Part shown: positions 43,248-54,600 of the stretch, one piece after another
Numbering within the stretch: the first letter of the stretch is position 1
How the letters are laid out: each line of letters begins with the position of its first letter
Assembly (NCBI GenBank): GCA_934047225.1
Contig: OW203987.1
Span: 3,995,501-4,059,500, forward strand
Source: Ypsolopha sequella
Taxonomy: Eukaryota > Arthropoda > Insecta > Lepidoptera > Ypsolophidae
Length of the DNA stretch: 64,000 nucleotides
Reading direction: 5' to 3'
Made by a program: the position numbers and the translations under genes
Notes under the pieces: generated by a model
The model's input: only the letters and a program-made list of their open reading frames with translations
Told to the model about the DNA's origin: nothing
Databases searched by the model: none

Positions 43248-46200
43248 ATGCGGTGGAGTCTAGTGATGCTGGCCTGCTTGGTCGCAGCGGTCTGCGCTGA
43301 CGACAAGAAGGAGAAAGACAAGGACATTGGCACCGTCATCGGTATTGACTTGGGTACCACCTACTCATGGTAAGTAGTATACTTTCAATCATTGTTCTTC
43401 TGCTGCATTGTATAAGGGCAAACTATGATATGTAGATTTCAAATTTATAGAAGAAGAAGGGTTCAGGAAATTGTTACCATCATGTTGTATATTTTTCAAT
43501 CATCATAATAACCCTTACAGACCTGTCTAATAGAATGGTGTGAGTGCAGCACTTGTCCTCGAGCTGAGAGTGACTCTTGTCTGTAAGGGTTAAATAATAA
43601 ATAAGGTCGTTAACTTGTAACTGTGAAGTGAATCCGAATAACCTAGTAACTGGGGTGAATAACCTGCCAATAATGACTGCTGGTTATGTTTTATAAACAC
43701 ATTTTACCCATTTATTATTTAATTCAAATTAAAATTTATTTATTGAATAATTATTACAAATAGAAATAATTACATGCACTAAGAAATAACAAAAAAATGC
43801 GAGTCAGACTCTTGTACCTAGGGTTCCATAATGCGACAGTTTTGGGAATGTTGCCATTTTGTTTTCGTGAATTTCGCAACCGCTATATTTTTCCTTCAAT
43901 CTTTACGTAAGCACCATGTTTTTTTTTTTTCATATTTATTGGTCTACCAGTTTTGGAGATAAGGGGGGGGAACATGCATTTTTTTGTAGTTTTTCAAGTA
44001 TTTCTCTGAATAGATGCAACTAAGTATAGTTAAACTATATATTTTTACAATCAGTGTTTATTTACTTCTTTTTTTATGTTTCTTTTACATCTTTCATATC
44101 TACAATTTGATATCCATATTGTATTTTTAAAATAATATTTTTTATTTTTCTCTCTTTTGTTTTGGAAATATTTTGAACAATTTAAAGCTTTTCATATTAT
44201 TTTTACACCGTGACATGTGGGCAAATTAATGCAATTTTGTGCCAAATTTCAAGTCTTTATCTTTAATGGTGCTAAAGTTATGAGGCTGTGACATTATCCA
44301 TTAAGGCTTGGAGAGACTTTGGTGTAATAAAAATACAATTTAGACAAACTTCCTTTTTGTGTTTAGCTGTACTGTACATATGTACATTCAGTAGATAAAT
44401 CTGTGAGATGGATCAAAGGGATATTGTTCTAGCACACCTACCTACATCCTACATAATGCCTATTAATAAAACTTTGTTACTGAATATTTTAGAGAGGATG
44501 CAGCTGGTTATTGTTAAATGAATGAACTTATCTATACTCCCAATTAGGTTTACCTAATATAAGATTGCCAATTTATATAGTGATAATGATAAGTGATAGA
44601 TCACAAACCAATAAACAAGTTCAAAATACTAGTTATCATAAACTCACCCCTTTGACATTTGTTGTCACATTATGTGCCATTTTTTGGGTTATAGAATTCG
44701 TCGGAATAACTTGTAAAGCCAATTTTATTTTGGCAATAATGGTACATAAACAAAAAAATATCCTTTACCACGTAAATAAACTGCTTTTACAAAGTGGCCG
44801 TTCCAAATTGATTAGTAAATTGATTCCATCTCAGAGTTATCTCTCTGTCACTTTTATGAAGTTAACTTTACATTTACCCGGGTATTTAGGAACACTGCCT
44901 AAATACCTCGGTCGTGATTCAGTGGGTAGGGGGGGCGGGGCAATCGCCCCTATTGCCATCCTGTAATGTTGCATAGGAACAAGCTTACATTATTTCCTTT
45001 ATAAAAATAAATATTTATTATTTGTCCACAGTGTTGGTGTGTACAAAAATGGCAGAGTGGAAATCATCGCCAATGACCAGGGTAACCGTATCACACCCTC
45101 GTACGTCGCGTTCACGGCTGACGGCGAGCGGCTGATCGGAGATGCCGCCAAGAACCAGCTGACCACCAACCCCGAGAACACAGTCTTCGACGCCAAGCGG
45201 CTTATCGGTCGCGAGTGGAGCGACTCTAACGTGCAGCACGACGTCAAGTTCTTCCCCTTCAAGGTGGTGGAGAAGAACAGCAAGCCGCATGTGTCCGTAA
45301 TGACAGCGCAGGGAGACAAGATCTTCGCACCTGAGGAGATCTCCGCCATGGTCCTCATCAAGATGAAGGAGACTGCGGAAGCGTACCTCGGCAAGAAGGT
45401 CACCCACGCCGTTGTCACCGTACCCGCCTACTTCAACGATGCCCAGCGTCAAGCCACCAAGGACGCCGGAGTCATCGCCGGACTCAACGTGATGAGAATC
45501 ATCAACGAGCCCACCGCTGCCGCCATCGCGTACGGTCTCGACAAGAGGGAGGGAGAAAAGAACGTTCTCGTGTTTGACTTGGGAGGTGGTACCTTCGACG
45601 TGTCGCTATTGACCATCGACAACGGCGTTTTCGAGGTAGTCGCCACTAATGGAGACACTCACTTGGGAGGCGAGGACTTCGACCAGAGGGTCATGGAGCA
45701 CTTCATCAAGCTTTACAAGAAGAAGAAGGGCAAGGACATCAGGAAGGACAACCGCGCCGTGCAGAAACTGCGTCGTGAGGTCGAAAAGGCGAAGAGAGCT
45801 CTGTCCTCCAGCCACCAGGTCAAGATCGAGATCGAGTCCTTCTTCGAGGGTGATGATTTCGCCGAGACTCTTACCAGGGCCAAGTTTGAGGAGCTGAACA
45901 TGGACCTCTTCAGATCAACCCTCAAGCCCGTGCAAAAGGTGTTGGAGGACGCCGATATGAACAAAAAGGACGTAGATGAGATCGTACTCGTCGGAGGTTC
46001 GACGCGTATCCCCAAGGTGCAGCAGCTCGTCAAGGAGTTCTTCAACGGTAAGGAGCCGTCCCGAGGCATCAACCCCGATGAGGCCGTCGCCTATGGAGCC
46101 GCCGTCCAAGCCGGAGTACTCAGCGGCGAGCAGGACACTGACGCCATCGTGCTCCTCGACGTGAACCCGCTCACCATGGGTATCGAGACCGTCGGAGGCG

Positions 46201-46997
46201 TTATGACAAAACTGATTCCGCGTAACACTGTCATCCCCACCAAGAAGTCTCAGATCTTCTCGACCGCTAGCGACAACCAGCACACCGTCACGATCCAAGT
46301 GTACGAGGGCGAGCGACCGATGACCAAGGACAATCACTTGCTCGGGAAGTTCGACCTGACCGGCATCCCGCCCGCGCCCAGAGGTATCCCTCAGATCGAA
46401 GTCACATTCGAGATCGACGCCAACGGTATCCTCCAAGTATCCGCCGAGGACAAGGGCACAGGCAACCGGGAGAAGATCGTCATCACAAACGACCAGAACA
46501 GGTTAACTCCAGAAGACATCGAGCGGATGATCAAGGACGCTGAGAAGTTCGCAGATGACGACAAGAAGCTGAAGGAGCGCGTCGAGTCCAGGAACGAGCT
46601 GGAAAGCTACACGTACTCCATCAAGAACCAGCTCCAGGACAAGGAGAAACTTGGCTCTAAGGTTGGTATCTCTTCATCTTATTGTGTCTTTTGACTAACA
46701 GAGTTATTATAATTTTATTTTATACATATTTATATATAAAACAAGCCCCTAACCGAAATGTATGTTTGTCAACAGGTCTCAGATGAAGAGAAGACCAAAA
46801 TGGAAGAAGCGATCGACGCCGCTATCAAGTGGCTAGAAGAGAACCAGGACGCAGACTCCGAGGAATACAAGAAACAGAAAAAGACTGTCGAAGACGTAGT
46901 CCAACCGATCATCGCCAAGCTGTATCAAGGTCAAGGCGGCGTGCCTCCACCGGGCGGTCCCGCCGGCGACGACGAAGACTTCAAGGACGAGTTGTAA
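43248..46997 (+). CDS. HSPA5: ER chaperone BiP / GRP78 (Hsp70 family)
   Basis: ATP-driven chaperone of the ER lumen that binds unfolded proteins and restrains unfolded-protein-response sensors. Coding exons: 43248-43369, 45032-46661, 46776-46997, giving 657 residues, the usual BiP size. It starts [20 protein letters not shown], a signal peptide of about 17-20 residues. An in-frame ATG 12 bp upstream (43236) would add MLVI but has a poorer context (T at -3 against A). The nucleotide-binding domain shows [39 protein letters not shown] and [14 protein letters not shown]. The interdomain linker is [15 protein letters not shown], followed by the substrate domain and an acidic lid ending DDEDFKDEL, the ER-retrieval signal. 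Codon use in exon 2 is strongly G/C-ending, as expected for a highly expressed gene. Most of the protein lies in one 1.6-kb exon. Upstream ERSE elements support stress induction. Confidence 0.97.
43797..44330. mobile_element. GGGTTCCGTA/GGCCAAGT family fragment in HSPA5 intron
   Basis: GCGAGTCAGACTC..TACCTAGGGTTCC, CCAGTTTTGGAGATAAGGGG, ATATTTTTACAATCAG and GTGGGCAAATTAA match the copy at 58675-59677. It occupies much of the intron 43370-45031; the rest is AT-rich with a short hairpin near 44876-44907. Confidence 0.7.
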
Positions 46998-47572
46998 CCT
47001 AACAGACTGTTAAGACGTGTGATCGTAGCCTAATGTGACCTCCGCAAAGGTCACTGCAGGCTGTGCACACGGACCCCCTTGTGCACAGCCTGTACGCACC
47101 GCTGACATGGATGCGGAGTGTTTACGTTCGTGTTGTGTATATTTATTGATGTACGTGCGGCGTGTGACGCGGCTCTGACGTCACAAGATGGCGTCGGTGC
47201 AACAGGGTCGAGATCTGATCGCGTTTCTGTCGCGTCGCGCGCGTGTGAAAGGGATGTATGTATGCGTGTTTCTGTACTCATTGTAAAAATTTATGATGCA
47301 TTTCTAGGACTTTATTTATAGAGAGTCTAGTTTCGTGTGAATGTAAAAAGCTGTTATTTGGGCGAGTCGGTTCCGTGGTTCAGTCTTCCTGACGGGTTCG
47401 GGTCGAGTGATTTTTGTATGGCGAATGTGAACTGACTCGCAAGTCTCGGAAGTTCTAGAGACTACCTCAAGAGTTCTTGTAATTATTTGTGAGACTGCAA
47501 TGTTAGCTCTTAATTAGCAGAATTAATTAATAGTTATTTAATAATTTCAATTGAGGATCGGAGGAGTACATT

Positions 47573-47578
47573 AATAAA
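47573..47578 (+). terminator. HSPA5 polyadenylation signal
   Basis: AATAAA 576 bp after the stop, followed by a T-rich stretch; the 3' UTR would be about 0.6 kb. Confidence 0.7.
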
Positions 47579-48034
47579 ACATTTTTCTAAGATAAGTCTT
47601 TTGTTTTATTTGGATATCTTGGTGGGGAAATGTAGAATAAAAATTGTCGGCGTGCTTTATTAGTGGCGAGCGGCGAGTCTGACAGCAAACTTGTAGAATT
47701 TATACAATGTTGATCAGAGTCACTACTATGATAATAAAGAAAACAGCATCCAAATCCGTTGAGTGGTTCCCGAGTTAAAACTGAACATACATACAGATAG
47801 ACAAAAATTAAAGTATAATAAATTTTTTTTTAGGCGCCACTTTTTGCCAGTGTCCAACAAATTATTAGATTCTGACATGGTTACTTTTTCAGACACCCGC
47901 GCCGTTGGTTCATCATCACTCACGGTACAATTAAAAATGATAATAATGCTTGGCATTATTAATAGAATGAAGCATTCTCAAAATAAGTCATAACCACACA
48001 AAAATAGTATTATAGTCGAACCAAAAAACGGTTT

Positions 48035-48132
48035 CCCTGCGGTCCGAAATAGAATTACAATGGATCATAAGCCATTCACTTCATACTTTCGTAATCGATT
48101 TTAGCGATATAATTCTATTTCGGACCGCAGGG
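48035..48132. mobile_element. CCCTGCGG MITE, 98 bp with TTT duplication
   Basis: CCCTGCGGTCCGAAATAGAA ... TTCTATTTCGGACCGCAGGG, the most perfect copy, flanked by TTT on both sides. Located between HSPA5 and FPGS. The rest of 47600-48680 shows only short open frames with no family resemblance. Confidence 0.85.
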
Positions 48133-48680
48133 TTTGAGACTAGCTCGTCTTCGTCAAACGACGAAAGGAACAAATGTATGCGAGATATATAACATTTATC
48201 CTGCTCACTCACCTCACGTAGAGCAGTTTTACTCGCTCTACGGTTTGGCCCCTCGTGACGAGTGAGCCCCTTTGCTTCTAGATCCGCGTTTCGTTAACCC
48301 TTGCGAAAAAAACGTGAAAACGTGTAGATTTTTGAACGCTTTCAACACCGCTCCGCGTCAAATTCCTCGTTTTGAAACGGAACTATGAGTTCATCTGTCA
48401 AAAACACGATTTGTTTACATTTTTTTTTCTAGGTTATGTTTAGGAGACAGTTTCTGCTCCTATTAGAATTTGTCGGTTTTCTGTTCATCAGTCAATCATG
48501 GTGTCATCTCACCACTGAGGTCAGGGGTTATTACGATTCAGATAAGTTACGAGTATCATTTGCAGTAGTGATATTTGGTCAAACAATACGAGACTGCGTA
48601 CGTATCTTTTTTGTAGGCGGCCTTGCCAATTTAAAGTACTTAATTAAGTGAAATAGCTGTCGTCCTTGTTCCATAGTCTG

Positions 48681-51600
48681 ATGTACAGCGTCAGTTTATT
48701 GTGCCGTAGGATTTTTGTAGATACAAAATTATTACTACCTAGAATGTCGTGTAACTATTCGTACGAGGTAAGTGTCATACAATTCTTTCTTCGTTATTTT
48801 CTTCTTTTGACTTTCGCTACGTCTTAGTCATGATCTTTCTTATTTTAAGGATGCTGTGCAAAAACTCAACTCGTTACAATCCAACAAAGCGACTTTAAAT
48901 CAAATAAGAAAAGATATTCTGGCTGGAAAACAAGTAAGGAAACTTTTTAGACCGAGGTTCTATTGAACTGAAAATATTAGTCTGGCTTGGGGTCTAGATA
49001 AGGGGGCACTATGGGGAAAAAACCGGCCATGTGCAAGTCTGTCTCACACACAAAGGGTTCCGTAACACCACACCAGTGGCGTGCACAGAACTTTTTGCTG
49101 GAAAAGCACGCAATTGGTCAAGAATAACAATAAAAAAAATATGAAAAAAATTAAATATCACTTTGAAAAAAAATAGTTTGTATAGGAAATTTTCACTCTA
49201 GGGTAGACATTGTCTACCCTGGCGTCATACAAATATTTTTTTTTCAAAGTGATATTTAAATTTTTTCATATTTTTTTTATTGTTGTTCTTGACCAAATGT
49301 TGGCTTTTCCAGCAAAAAGTTCTGTGCACGCCACTGCACCACACAATACAGGTACGGAACACTAAAAACATGGTAAATAATTCCACTTGCAGTTATGAAG
49401 GACCAACTTAAATTGACACTCTATTGACACAATCTATAGAACTCTATGTATCTAAAGGATCTAATTAAGTTTGTCACAGATAACTTCCTAAATAATTAAA
49501 TATTAGTAGTTTTGAGATTTTTTACCATGTGTGTTCTAAAAGACCTACCTGTAAAGGAAATTTCAAGTTTCTAAGTCAATTGTAAAGTGCCCTATAGGTT
49601 TTGATTCCCTTGCGAGTGTTAAAAATTTGTATGAAATTGATTATGTAAAGTGCAAATACTTTTTTTGTGTCGATACTTAATGGTTTTTTCTATGTGTGTG
49701 CTATAAATAACACCTACCCGTAAATTAAATTTCAAGTTTCTAAGTCAACTGTTAGCACCCTACAGGTTTTCATGGTGAGCAAATTTATTTGAAATTGATT
49801 ATATAAAGTGAAATAACTTTTTGTCACGTCCAGTTAGAAGCCTGATTTTTTTACAGCACTTAGTAGATTTCTGTTAGAGGTATTATAACAACATAACATC
49901 TCATACAGGCCCTCAAAAAAAAAGAGTTGTGATAGACAGGTGGACAACAAAGTGATCCTATAAGGGTTCTGTTTTTTCATTTGGAGGTATGGAACCCTAA
50001 AGACTTAAATTGCTTTTATTAGTCCTTAACTGACAATGTCAAGAGAAATGCATTGGCGGATACATCGGGGGCCATGGCCTCCCCCAATATATTTGATAGT
50101 TGACTCTCCTATGGATTTGATTTGGGTGCACTTTTACACAGCATAGGTATTATTAGGTATAGATGGGCTTAAGGTGCCTAAAAGCTTCCTTTTTTTGAAT
50201 GGCCCCCTAAAATCAAATTCTGGATCTGCCCTTGAAGAAAGACTAAAAGTAAAATCCTTCTGACCCCCTTAGACAAGCAAAAATAACTAGTATAATAATA
50301 TTGCTTTATGTTTTTAGCATTGCACGAACATTGAGGACATGGAGAATTATTTACTGAGAACAGGATTCACACTCTCTAAGTTAGATAATCTCTCTGTTAT
50401 TCATGTAGCAGGCACTAAAGGAAAGGTAAATTTATTAAAGTAACTGATTCAATGAAAAACTTGTATATGTCTGATAAAAATAAGTATTTTATCACAACTT
50501 CTTAGGGTTCAACAAGCGCAATGTGCGAATCAATACTCAGACATCACGGATACAAGACTGGTTTCTTTTCGTCACCTCATCTGGTTGCTGTTTGTGAGAG
50601 GATCCGTTTAGAAGGACAAGTCATCAGCAAAGAGAAGTTTGCTAAATATTTCCACAAAGTCTTCAGCTTACTGGATACCTCAAAGGTGAACCATCATATT
50701 TTTTCCTTGTAACCTTTTCTAAATAAACACGAACTGTGATTAATTTATCATATCATAATAGATAACATAAAATACTTATTTATATGTACTCAGGAAATGA
50801 CTTTCTGGCATTTTCCAAGTTACATCATTCAGGATGATAAAATGACTCAATATTGTACCTGTTAAGTACATAATATAACGGGTCAACTGTGATCAGGACT
50901 TGCGCCATGAGGGTTCCCTACAATTCAAATAAGATAATAAATAATTTGAACAAACCTACAAATGTATGAGTTAAAACTGCAAAATTAAGTTGTTTGAGTA
51001 TTTGGGTATGGAACTGTAAAAAATGATAGTACAACATAAGGGGCTAAAATGTTAGTGCTTGACAAACAGTTCTGCACCCTTTGAGTATTTTTTGTTTTAC
51101 TATGTAGTATCTGCCCCAAGAAATTTGTCTGTTTTTAAGATGGAGCTGGAACAAAAATCTTTGAAAATATGCTATTGTTTCGAGGTTTCTTGTATGGGGA
51201 CCTCCCTTGGGTTTTGGGCTATAGTAACACATATTCTGTGAACATTTCAACTGGCTCAAGCTGTAGACCCCTGGTGACAGATGGCTAGACAGACAGACTA
51301 ATGGCGGAGACTTAGTAATAGGGTCCCATGTGGCACCCTTTGGGTGGGGATTGTTAAAAATCTTAGGTGCTTATTAATTGCAGGCTTATGAAGGAGACAT
51401 GCCAAAATACTTTGCATTTCTAACAGTTATGGCGTTCCATGTGTTCCTGGAGGAACAAGTAGATGTGGCTATTATTGAAGTTGGGATTGGAGGTGTTGTG
51501 GACTACACCAATGTGCTAAGGTGATAAGCTTTCAGATTTTATTAAGAAAGTGTTTCTCTTAGGACACAAGAATCTCCTGAACTATTCTATATATTATTCA

Positions 51601-54600
51601 CTGTAGAAACGTAATCAGTTAATCAGTATATTTTTGGTTATAGAAAAGTCCCAGTTGTTGGTATAACAGCTCTGGGCCTTGATCACACTTCCATACTCGG
51701 CAACACATTAGAGCAGATAGCTGCGGCTAAGGCAGGCATCATGAAGCCTCTGTGTGAAGCATACACTGTGGAACAGCCAGCTGAGGCCATGGATGTGTTA
51801 CAAAGAGTGGCCAAAGAAGTCAAAGTAACTAACCAATTATTCTTCTGTGGGGTTTTTTCCTAAATAATATTCTATAAAAAACATTATTCTTTTTCAGTGC
51901 CCTTTACACATTGCTCCTCAATACAAAGATTATGACTTTCCAAAAGAGTATAAAAATCATCTCCATGTGGATATAGATGCGTATTACATAAATGCTTCCC
52001 TGGCTATACAACTGGCACATGCATGGATGCGCATCGTCAAATCACATGCCAGTAGTAATAGGTACTCATTAAGGAAACGGCTAAAGAATGGAAAAATTCG
52101 GAGACAGAATGAGCTCTCAGAAATTGGCTCAATCATTACTGATGAGCAGCAAAAAGGCTACAAATATAATACACCACTTGAATCTCTTGTAACAAGTGTT
52201 CCAGAGCAGACTGTCCAAGGTCTCAAAGACTGCTGTTGGCCAGGCAGGTATCAGCAGATAAAAACAGATTATGCTCAGTTTTACCTAGATGGAGCACACA
52301 CTAAGGAGTCTGTCGAGATATGTGCTGCATGGTTCAAGAGCAATACATATCAAAGGTATATAAATTACAATTTTTTTATGATTACATAGGAAAACAGTTA
52401 AATTAAATTTTAGTGAGATGTATTTCGGGCCATTCGGGCCCGGCATCAGTCACTTATGATAAATATAATTCCATATTTAACATAAATCATTATCACAAAT
52501 TTAAATTACCTTCACAAGATGATCAAGCCCTTTTCATCCCCAGTCAACTGTGTATCATTTGTATTAAGTAATCTATCAATGTCTGTTAGCCAGAAAATTA
52601 ATCGATCCAGGTATTTGTCATCTTGTTTGAACATTAGAAGTAACAGTTGCATGTGCTGGAAGGCTTTCTGTTGTTTTAATAAATGCTGGAGCCTCAGATC
52701 CCGCAGAGAGAGCAGCTTGATAATCACTATAGCTATCAGAGTCCATTGTATAGGCTTGAACATTATGTTATCAGCTTTTAGCTTCAATGTTTTAACCAGC
52801 AGTTGAACATCTTCTCTAATGGACAAAGTCAACAAGCCCAATGACCTCAATATGTCTGGTAGAACCTTGTTTAAGTGGTTGCAAACAATTCTTCTGCGCA
52901 ATGCATTCTGTGCATTCTTATCAACTAATGGAATCTTAGTCAATACAGATTCATCCTCAACCACTCCAGTTTGCTCTATATTTGATCCCACTTCTGGTAT
53001 TGCTGTGTCACCAGCAAAAAAAGCCTTGACTTTGAATTGCAACTTCTTGCTTTCTTCTTGTAAAATTGAATAGTCAGGAAGGGGCTTTGTCTCTCTTTGT
53101 AAAGCCTGTGAATCAAATTTCCTATCTTCAAGTTCAAGCATGTTTAGTTTGCGACACAGAGTCTGGTACTGATCATAGGTGTTCGAGTTATAAAATATAC
53201 TTTTTGCATAGTTATTCAAATACTCTTTGATGCACTCTCCCTTGTCTACTACCATTTCTTTGACTTTGTCTTCACCCAGTAAGAAAAGCATAGTGTCCAG
53301 AGTGATCCACTCTGCTAGACATTTTTCCACTTCGATGGTTATTACTGTGACTGAAAGCTGCTTTTTTGGTATAACTTTTGCTGATCTAGCAGGTAGGTTG
53401 CTTCTATTTTCAGGTACTTCAGTAAGTGGATCAATTTTCTTTTCTGGTTTTTCAACAATTTCTCCAACAATGTTGAAAGGATTAGATTTTGATGTGCTGT
53501 GTTTTGTCAGTGATTTATTATCCAGAAGTTGTTTTGTTTCACCTGATGGTTGTGACGGTTTGTTTGTTAGCGGTGTATTTGTTGCTTTATCCATTCCACA
53601 GTCTGACTTCTCATTGCTTATATTATAAGTTTGAGTCTTCTCTTTTAATTCAAATTCCATTGTATCAGTTTGTTTTTCACTTGATTCCTGACAATTCACA
53701 AGAATGGTCTCATCCTTATTTTGATTATTGTATATTTCAGTAAGACTTGCACTTGTAAAGTCATTTATTGTTGTAAATTGTGGAGTTTTATCTGTTTTTA
53801 AATGAAGTTTCTCTACAATAGCTACATCTACTACCTGCCCCATACTGCCGCCAGTCCCTTGTGGAGGAAGATGGAACTTGGGAACTTCCTCGTACTCTCT
53901 GAACCACAATGGGCTGCTCAGCATCTGCTTCTTCACATACATAGCACCTTCATAACAAGCATTACTACAAAAACTCTTTCTTACTGTTATATCATAGACT
54001 TTGTTTGTTTTCATGGAAATTCGATATTTTTGCTTAGGAATATCTTTTAAAGATAATGTCTTAGAACATAAGGGATATCCACATAAATGTATGATAGATC
54101 TTTCTTCTATCACGTCTTCAAGGTGGCACTGGTTGATATCAATCAAACATTGCAAAAAATATTCTTCTGTGACCTGACTTTCAAGTAAATTCTCTACGAT
54201 ACTCTGAGCCTTCAGATTGCATTCGCGTTTTTTCTGTATCGCTTGACGTATCTGCTCTTTAGACATTTCTTCGATTTTACTTGGCTTTTTTTTCATTTTT
54301 TTGTCTAACACATCCATTATGGACTTTTACAAATAAAAGTTCGTGTAAAAATCGCAAAATTATAATATAATTTTTTTTTTTTTCTCATTTTTCATTCCGT
54401 CTTGGAATAGGCAAAGGGCAGTAGCCCGTACAGCCAAGTCTTATTTTATTTCATTTTTTTCATGTCCAATTAAATATAAGGCCATAGCCAAGTCTTAGTG
54501 AATTGTCTTCATCCTCGATCAAAGTAGTAAGGCCGAAGCCAAGTCTTAGTTTATAATATAAAATCAAAAATATTTTTCTTTTCTTTTGTTTGTTTGTTCG

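Noticed and set aside
45018..46436. Long antisense frames (144, 139, 173 and 119 residues) across HSPA5 exon 2
   Set aside because: They lie opposite a G/C-ending, strongly coding exon, where antisense frames stay open by codon bias; none resembles a protein family.
48436..48651. 71-codon frame starting MFRRQFLLLLEF, just upstream of FPGS
   Set aside because: Considered as an FPGS leader, but it is closed by a stop, and the in-frame leader at 48681 is a better explanation.
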